59,163 nt of DNA from Desulfotignum sp. GTDB lineage: Bacteria > Desulfobacterota > Desulfobacteria > Desulfobacterales > Desulfobacteraceae. Positions 54,349 to 59,163 of this stretch are shown piece by piece; the stretch's first letter is position 1, and each line of letters opens with the position of its first letter. The stretch covers positions 1 to 59,163 of the forward strand of contig JAABUD010000021.1 in NCBI GenBank assembly GCA_011389555.1, written 5' to 3'. The notes under the pieces are model-generated. The model ran no database searches and was not told the origin of the DNA. It saw nothing but the letters and a program-made list of their open reading frames with translations. Position numbers and translations under genes: made by a program.

Positions 54349-55314
54349 GTGGGAAGATATATTTTTCAGCGCATATGCCAGGGCGTGGTGGTCCTTCTGG
54401 CCGTGTCCTTTATCTGTTTTCTGATTTTCAGGTTCACCGGAGACCCGGTCCTGATGCTGGCGGGCAAGTACGCCACCCAGCAGGAACGCGAACAGGTCCG
54501 GATCGCCTATGGCCTGGACCGCCCTTTTCATGTGCAGTATGTCAGTTTCCTGGGCAATGCCCTGCAGGGGAATTTCGGCAAATCCTACATCTCCCAGGTG
54601 GATGCCCTGGACACCATTCTGGAGCGGTTTCCCGCCACATTCGAACTGGCCCTCACCGCCATTTTCATATCCATGGCCGCCGGGGTCCTCCTGGGGGTGG
54701 TGGTGTCCATCCGGCCCCAGAGTGCCTTGTCCCGGGTGATCATGGCCGGGTCTCTGGGCGGTATTTCCATCCCCACCTTTCTGATGGGGATCCTGTGGGT
54801 CATGCTGTTTGCCGTGTACCTGGAATGGCTGCCCCCGTTCGGCCGGGGAGAGACCGTGCAGATCGGGGCGTGGCGCTCCGGGTTTCTGACCCTGGACGGT
54901 CTGAAGCACCTGATCATGCCGGCGCTGACCCTGTCCGGATACCAGCTGGCCGTGCTGCTGCGCCTCACCCGGGCCGGCATGCGGGAGGTGCTGTCCGAAG
55001 AATACATCAAGACGGCCTGGTCCAAGGGACTGGCCCCGTTCACGGTCATTGTCAAACATGCCCTGCGCAACGTGCTCATTCCCGTGGTCACCATTGCGGG
55101 ATTGAGTTTCGGGGAACTGATCGCGTTTTCCATTGTCACGGAATCCATTTTCCAGTGGCCGGGCATGGGGAACCTGCTGCTGGTATCCATTTTTGAAAAC
55201 GACCATCCCGTGATCGTCACCTATATCATGCTGGCCGCCTGTATCATTCTGGTCATCAACATACTGGTGGACCTGCTGTACGCCTGGCTCAACCCCAAAA
55301 TTCAATACAGTTAG
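54349..55314 (+). CDS. dppB: Peptide ABC transporter permease (DppB/OppB)
   Basis: 321-aa permease with six helices. Starts at GTG 54349 (GRYIFQRICQGVVVLLAVSF), contains the OppB loop TAWSKGLAPFTVIVKHALRN, and ends with the membrane segment AACIILVINILVDLLYAWL. No clear Shine-Dalgarno is seen; the gene lies behind the intercistronic hairpin. First of two permeases. Confidence 0.94.
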   Translation: MGRYIFQRICQGVVVLLAVSFICFLIFRFTGDPVLMLAGKYATQQEREQVRIAYGLDRPFHVQYVSFLGNALQGNFGKSYISQVDALDTILERFPATFELALTAIFISMAAGVLLGVVVSIRPQSALSRVIMAGSLGGISIPTFLMGILWVMLFAVYLEWLPPFGRGETVQIGAWRSGFLTLDGLKHLIMPALTLSGYQLAVLLRLTRAGMREVLSEEYIKTAWSKGLAPFTVIVKHALRNVLIPVVTIAGLSFGELIAFSIVTESIFQWPGMGNLLLVSIFENDHPVIVTYIMLAACIILVINILVDLLYAWLNPKIQYS

Positions 55315-55321
55315 GGATGCC

Positions 55322-56209
55322 ATGATCAAAAAAATGCTTCAATCCGACCTGGTTTTCAGTTTTGTCAGGGATATTTCCGCCATCACCGGGGCCGTGCTGC
55401 TGGTGATCTTTGTGGTCTGTGCCCTGTTCGCCCCCGTGCTGGCGCCCATGGATCCTTATGACCTGACCAGCGTGGAACTGGCCGATTCCCTGAAACCACC
55501 GGCCTGGATGGACATGGGGAGCATTTCATTTCCCCTGGGAACAGACGATCAGGGCCGGGGCATTTTATCCACCATAATGTTCGGGCTGCGCACCTCCTTG
55601 ATGGTGGGATTTTCCGTGGTGGTGATCTCCAGTGTCGCAGGTATTTTTTTCGGCATGCTCGGGGGATATTACGGCGGGATTCTGGATGCTCTCATCATGC
55701 GGACCGCAGACACGGTGTTCGCTTTTTCCACCACGCTCCTGGCCATTCTTTTGCTGGGGATTTTCGAAAGCCGCAACATCTGGACCGTGGTGTTTGCCAT
55801 CTGCATCGCCGGGTGGGTGAAGTATGCCCGCACCATCCGGGGATCCGTGCTGGAGGTCAAGGAAAACGCCTATGTGACGGCGGCAAAGGCCTCGGGCGCC
55901 AGGGATTTCCGGATTCTGTTCAAACATGTGCTGCCCAATGCCCTGCCCCCGATTTTCGTGCTCATGGCCGTGGACCTGGCCGTGGTGATCATGCTGGAAG
56001 CCACCTTGAGTTTTCTGGGGGTGGGCGTGCCGATCACGGAACCCTCCCTGGGCATGATGATCTCCATCGGCAAGAACTATATCTATGCCGGCATGTGGTG
56101 GATGGTGCTGTTTCCCGGCTTGACCCTGATCCTGCTGGTGGTGGCCATCAACCTGTTTTCCGACTGGCTCAGGGATGAAATGAATCCCAGGCTGGCGCTG
56201 CGGTCCTGA
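55322..56209 (+). CDS. dppC: Peptide ABC transporter permease (DppC/OppC)
   Basis: 295-aa permease. N-terminal helix FSFVRDISAITGAVLLVIFVV, the DppC loop FPLGTDDQGRGILS and the ATPase-contact segment YVTAAKASGARDFRILFKHVLPN. GGGATGCC precedes ATG 55322, 7 bp after the dppB stop. Completes the DppDFABC set. Confidence 0.94.
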   Translation: MIKKMLQSDLVFSFVRDISAITGAVLLVIFVVCALFAPVLAPMDPYDLTSVELADSLKPPAWMDMGSISFPLGTDDQGRGILSTIMFGLRTSLMVGFSVVVISSVAGIFFGMLGGYYGGILDALIMRTADTVFAFSTTLLAILLLGIFESRNIWTVVFAICIAGWVKYARTIRGSVLEVKENAYVTAAKASGARDFRILFKHVLPNALPPIFVLMAVDLAVVIMLEATLSFLGVGVPITEPSLGMMISIGKNYIYAGMWWMVLFPGLTLILLVVAINLFSDWLRDEMNPRLALRS

Positions 56210-56241
56210 TTTCAGGCACAGGTTTTCTGCGGCTTTTTTAC

Positions 56242-56268
56242 CACGAAGAACACAAAGGTCACGAAGAA
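56242..56268. repeat. Three 9-bp direct repeats in the leader of the peptidase gene
   Basis: CACGAAGAA, CACAAAGGT, CACGAAGAA in tandem, 4 bp before the M20 ATG. Such CACGAAGAA-type repeats are familiar as dispersed intergenic elements in many bacteria. There is no ordinary Shine-Dalgarno other than bases inside the repeat. Confidence 0.55.
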
Positions 56269-56272
56269 AAAA

Positions 56273-57418
56273 ATGGAATTTACGGATATTGAGCGGTTTC
56301 TGGTGGATTTTACCTATGTTGTCAACACAGATTCCGCTTCCGGACACACGGACGGCATCCTGACCGTGGCCCGGTTTTTTGAAAACCGGTTTTTGCGACT
56401 GGGAATGGATTGTGAGATTCTGATGCCGGGGAACAAGGAGGTGCCCTGTCTCAAGGCGACCGTCGGCACCCCGCCCTATGACGTGATGTGTTTAGGCCAC
56501 ATGGACACGGTATTTCCCGAGGGGGAGGCTGCAAAACGGCCCTTTGCCGTACATGACAACCGTGCCTGGGGGCCGGGGGTCTGTGACATGAAAGGCGGGC
56601 TCCTGGTGGCGCTGCACGCGCTGGAAACGCTGAAACGTACCGGGGATCTTGACAATATGTCCATCTGTGTGCTGTTCAATGGGGATGAAGAGACCGGGTC
56701 CGACCAGTCTCAGCCCCTGATCCTGGAGACGGCTGAAAACTGCCGCCATGTCCTGGTATTCGAGCCCTGCCGGCCGGACTATCACCTGGTGAGCCAGCGA
56801 AAAGGCGGGGGATGGTTTCATATCGAGGTCACGGGTAAGCAAGCCCATGCCGGGGCCGACCCCCACAAGGGTGTCAACGCCGTGGTGGAACTGGCCCGCC
56901 TGGTGCCCTCGATCCAGGATCTCAATGACGAAAACACCGGCACCTCGGCCCATGTGACCGTGTTTCATGGTGGGGACAAAGTCAATATCATTCCTTCCCG
57001 GGCCACGGTCTCCGTGGATGTCCGGATTTTAGACCCCGGAGAAAAACAGCGGGTGGAATCCTTTTTTGCCGGTCTGCACCCAAAAAGACTGTGTAAAGAC
57101 GCTCAGGTCCGGATCACCGGTGCCATTGACCGGCCGCCCATGGCCGAAACAGATCAAAGCCGGGCACTTCAGGAACTGATCATATCCCAGGCCGAACAAC
57201 TGGGCATTGACATGAAAGCCATCACCACGGGGGGGTGTTCCGACGGCAATTTCACGGCCTCGGCAGGCGTTCCCACCATCGACGGGCTGGGCCTGGTGGG
57301 CGCCAACTCCCACCGTGCGGATGAATATATCGAGCTGGCCAGCATTCCGGTCATGGTCAGCCTGATCAGCCGGGTGTGCCGGAAACTGGCAGAGAAAAAA
57401 TCTACAACTGCCGGATAG
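56273..57418 (+). CDS. M20-family metallopeptidase (carboxypeptidase G2-like)
   Basis: 381-aa zinc amidohydrolase. Metal ligands in GHMDTVFPEG (His), GPGVCDMKGG (Asp), NGDEETGSDQS (catalytic Glu and ligand) and the C-terminal GANSHRADEYIEL (His). The dimerisation domain includes GKQAHAGADPHKGVNAVVEL. No signal peptide, so cytoplasmic: it would cleave acyl-amino acids or small peptides brought in by the Dpp transporter upstream. Its 3' end overlaps the convergent small gene by 17 bp. Confidence 0.93.
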   Translation: MEFTDIERFLVDFTYVVNTDSASGHTDGILTVARFFENRFLRLGMDCEILMPGNKEVPCLKATVGTPPYDVMCLGHMDTVFPEGEAAKRPFAVHDNRAWGPGVCDMKGGLLVALHALETLKRTGDLDNMSICVLFNGDEETGSDQSQPLILETAENCRHVLVFEPCRPDYHLVSQRKGGGWFHIEVTGKQAHAGADPHKGVNAVVELARLVPSIQDLNDENTGTSAHVTVFHGGDKVNIIPSRATVSVDVRILDPGEKQRVESFFAGLHPKRLCKDAQVRITGAIDRPPMAETDQSRALQELIISQAEQLGIDMKAITTGGCSDGNFTASAGVPTIDGLGLVGANSHRADEYIELASIPVMVSLISRVCRKLAEKKSTTAG

Positions 57419-57734
57419 AATCCACGACAAACGGGATAGTCTGGGCGGCCACACTCTTTTTCTTCACCCAGATCCGGGCCATGGCCACTGATTCTCCGTC
57501 GATGTTGGTCATACTGGCCAGTTCCTCGGCAAACCCGATGTCTTTGATCTTGAACTCATAGTAAAACGTACCCGCAGTGAACGGGTCCACAATCAGGAGG
57601 ATTCTTTCCGGGTCCCATGGATGCTTTCTCGGGGATCCGGAAAACGGCACATGATCTTTTCTGTCCATATCCCTGGACTTTTTGTAGGCCTGAATCTCAA
57701 ACTTTTCTATGGTGTTCAGTGTCGTCACATTCAT
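57402..57734 (-). CDS. Conserved small protein, function unknown
   Basis: 110 aa, basic and Pro/Phe-rich: MNVTTLNTIEKFEIQAYKKS, HPWDPERILLIVDPFTAGTF, then a conserved-looking end (GESVAMARIWVKKKSVA). The balanced composition and the clean ATG start with GGAG upstream support a real gene. I recall similar short proteins in sulfate reducers but cannot name the family with confidence. Convergent with the M20 gene and possibly co-transcribed with the TPR gene. Confidence 0.65.
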   Translation of the reverse strand: MNVTTLNTIEKFEIQAYKKSRDMDRKDHVPFSGSPRKHPWDPERILLIVDPFTAGTFYYEFKIKDIGFAEELASMTNIDGESVAMARIWVKKKSVAAQTIPFVVDSIRQL

Positions 57735-57771
57735 GACTCTTTCTCCTGTATAGACAAATCAAGAATATCCA

Positions 57772-58413
57772 TCAATTCTGCTGTCTCATGCGTGAGACAA
57801 TGTCCGCCACTTTTTCTCCCCCCGGCGTGGTGGCATCCGGATTGACTTTCACCAGTTCTTCCCAGGCGGTCATGGCACCGGGCAGGTCATTCAAGTCCGC
57901 CATGAGCACCACCCCTTTGTTGAACAGCGCGGTTTCAAATCCCGGAGAGGCTGCCACGGCCTGATCAAAGGCCTGGATCGCTTTTTCAGGTTCCCCGCTT
58001 CGGCGGTACATCACACCCATGTCCGTGAGCACGGCCGGATCTTCCGGCACCAGGGCCAATGATTTCCGATACGCCTGAATGGCCGGGTCCGGCTGATCCG
58101 CATCAAAATACACATGGCCCAGATTCGCCCAGGCACGGGCATCCTCAGGGTGCTGTTTCACAAATGCCTCCAGTTCCGCTATCCTGGCATTCACATCCGG
58201 TTCAGCCGCCCCGACGGTTTCGGAACGTGCCCCGGAATCGGCAGCCGGGCCGGAATGCGTGTTCATCCGGGTTTCGGGACCTTCTTTGGCCAGTTTAAAA
58301 GAGGTGTACGCAGCCCCGAGTATGAATCCGACTGTCACGGAAACCAGGATCGTAATGTAAAGCGTTTGACGCGAAAAACCACCGCTTCTATTTGTCTTGG
58401 TGTTTGTTCCCAT
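57772..58413 (-). CDS. Membrane-anchored TPR protein
   Basis: 213-aa protein: membrane helix at about residues 18-40 (LYITILVSVTVGFILGAAY), an Ala/Gly linker, then three or more TPR units (ARAWANLGHVYFDADQPDPAI, PAVLTDMGVMYRRSGEPEKAI, ETALFNKGVVLMADLNDLPGA). The layout resembles NrfG/CcmH-type scaffolds, but no cytochrome genes are present. Probably a periplasm-facing scaffold; partner unknown. Confidence 0.87.
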   Translation of the reverse strand: MGTNTKTNRSGGFSRQTLYITILVSVTVGFILGAAYTSFKLAKEGPETRMNTHSGPAADSGARSETVGAAEPDVNARIAELEAFVKQHPEDARAWANLGHVYFDADQPDPAIQAYRKSLALVPEDPAVLTDMGVMYRRSGEPEKAIQAFDQAVAASPGFETALFNKGVVLMADLNDLPGAMTAWEELVKVNPDATTPGGEKVADIVSRMRQQN

Positions 58414-58561
58414 ATATTAAGGTTCTCCCATAAATCAGCCCGGACCCCCGGGCAGGTATAAACTCTACACAATTTACATCATCGCCGGCAATTGTCAAAC
58501 AGCCTGAGACGTGTTTTTTCAACTATTTTTTCAAAAACCCGCCCCGGCATCCATTGTACTC

Positions 58562-58591
58562 TTGACATCCAGAATACAAAATTGATATCTA
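58562..58591 (+). promoter_or_regulatory. Sigma-70 promoter for the CGGC gene
   Basis: TTGACA (58562-58567), 18-bp spacer, TATCTA (58586-58591); the AAGGAG ribosome site is at 58612-58617. Confidence 0.5.
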
Positions 58592-58626
58592 CATATGCAA
58601 ACTATAGTAACAAGGAGTCTGACATA

Positions 58627-58971
58627 ATGGAAAAAGTGGCCGTTGTTGGGTGTGGCTCATACATGGATCAGGGATATGGATGCCCGGGAGAATGGCGCTG
58701 TCTCAAGGCGGCGGCCCTGGGAGAAGGCAACTTCGACGAACCTGCCGCCGTGGTGGCGTTTGTCAAATGTGAATGCCCCGGCCGGACCGTGGTACCGGCA
58801 TTAGGCATGGCTGCCAAACTCTCGGAGATCAAGCCGGACAAGATCTACCTGAGTTCCTGTCTCGCGAATGCCAAACCCGGATGCCCCTATACCTCAGCAC
58901 AGGATCTGGCAGCATTGATTCAGGAAAAGACCGGTACCCAGGTGGTTCTGGGCACCCATGAATACCATTGA
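58627..58971 (+). CDS. CGGC domain protein
   Basis: 114-aa Cys-rich protein of the CGGC family, likely binding metal. Cys clusters: GCGSYMDQGYGCPGEWRC, KCECPG and SSCLANAKPGCPY. ATG 58627 has AAGGAG nine bases upstream and a promoter at 58562; a longer in-frame extension is not supported. Ahead of an iron-sulfur protein gene, which it may serve. Function unknown. Confidence 0.85.
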   Translation: MEKVAVVGCGSYMDQGYGCPGEWRCLKAAALGEGNFDEPAAVVAFVKCECPGRTVVPALGMAAKLSEIKPDKIYLSSCLANAKPGCPYTSAQDLAALIQEKTGTQVVLGTHEYH

Positions 58972-59042
58972 TAACAATTGGAAGTAAATGATAAACCCTA
59001 TAAATCAATTGACCGGATGATTGATAAAGAAAGGAACGATTC

Positions 59043-59163
59043 ATGGCAGAAGCGGTGATAAAACTGGGCAAAAAAAAGGCCCGAAGTTTGTTTATTGACA
59101 AGGTCAAGGAAATTCTGCCGGAAGGCGGAAACCTGAACGCCTGCCTGACCTGCGGCGCCTGTT
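59043..59163 (+). CDS. Iron-sulfur protein, N-terminal part (HdrC/heterodisulfide-reductase-like)
   Basis: The gene runs past the window end. AAAGGA precedes ATG 59043. The first 40 residues end in NACLTCGAC, the start of a CxxCxxC 4Fe-4S motif as in HdrC/HdrD-type or Fe-S oxidoreductase proteins. The cluster is truncated by the window, so the exact family is open. Confidence 0.6.
   Translation, partial: MAEAVIKLGKKKARSLFIDKVKEILPEGGNLNACLTCGAC

Noticed and set aside
54289-55329. Long minus-strand frame over dppB
   Set aside because: Antisense shadow of a transporter gene with low-complexity Gly/His/Gln translation.

Overview
The window looks like chromosome from a mesophilic, anaerobic Desulfobacterota (Desulfobacteraceae-like) bacterium. 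The basis is gene content: a tungsten-type aldehyde:ferredoxin oxidoreductase, an FmdE-like protein, an ATP sulfurylase-APS kinase fusion, a TIGR04211-like SH3 protein, a CGGC protein, the start of an Fe-S (CxxCxxC) protein, and a PAS/sigma-54 regulator next to a NifX-like gene. No phage, intact insertion sequence or CRISPR array was seen. All calls come from reading the sequence; no database search was run.

Region 1 (1-8.2 kb, minus strand) is an MSHA/type IV pilus assembly operon. Transcription order is MshI (PilM-PilN fusion), MshJ/PilO-like, PilP/MshK-like, MshL secretin, MshE ATPase, MshG platform protein, major pilin and a second pseudopilin cut by the window edge. The order follows the classical msh locus without mshM and mshN. 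The pilin has its own promoter.

Region 2 (8.4-18.1 kb, plus strand), divergent from the pilus operon, is a complete Wsp-like chemosensory pathway: PilZ protein, CheA with a C-terminal receiver, a membrane chemoreceptor, CheW, CheB, CheR and a REC-REC-GGDEF diguanylate cyclase. There is no CheY. The only visible output is c-di-GMP, and both a PilZ protein and a pilus ATPase with an MshEN-like c-di-GMP motif lie within 8 kb. I consider this the most interesting system in the window.

Region 3 (18-31 kb) is mostly housekeeping: a lipoprotein, apt and a SAM hydrolase/adenosyltransferase; a CYTH enzyme; a truncated vapC beside a 121-bp inverted-repeat element; a nucleotide-sugar dehydrogenase, a MarR-type EPS regulator remnant and an ATP sulfurylase-APS kinase fusion with altered active-site motifs; an initiator tRNA; hom-thrH divergent from purM-tsaD; nagZ with a His-rich small protein; and an SH3 membrane protein.

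Region 4 (31-46.8 kb) carries carbon and redox metabolism: acyl-CoA ligase, aconitase, malic enzyme, aldehyde:ferredoxin oxidoreductase, a Cys-rich class II aldolase-like protein and a sigma-54 activator. These are followed by a NifX-like gene with a near-consensus sigma-54 promoter, a ZIP zinc transporter, a PAS-GAF histidine kinase, an FmdE protein and a DUF2889 protein.

Region 5 (46.8-59.2 kb) is transport. An amino-acid ABC system with one binding protein and two permeases but no local ATPase is divergent from an HTH regulator. A full Dpp/Opp-type peptide ABC operon ends in an M20 peptidase. The window closes with a small conserved protein, a TPR membrane protein, a CGGC protein and the start of an iron-sulfur protein.
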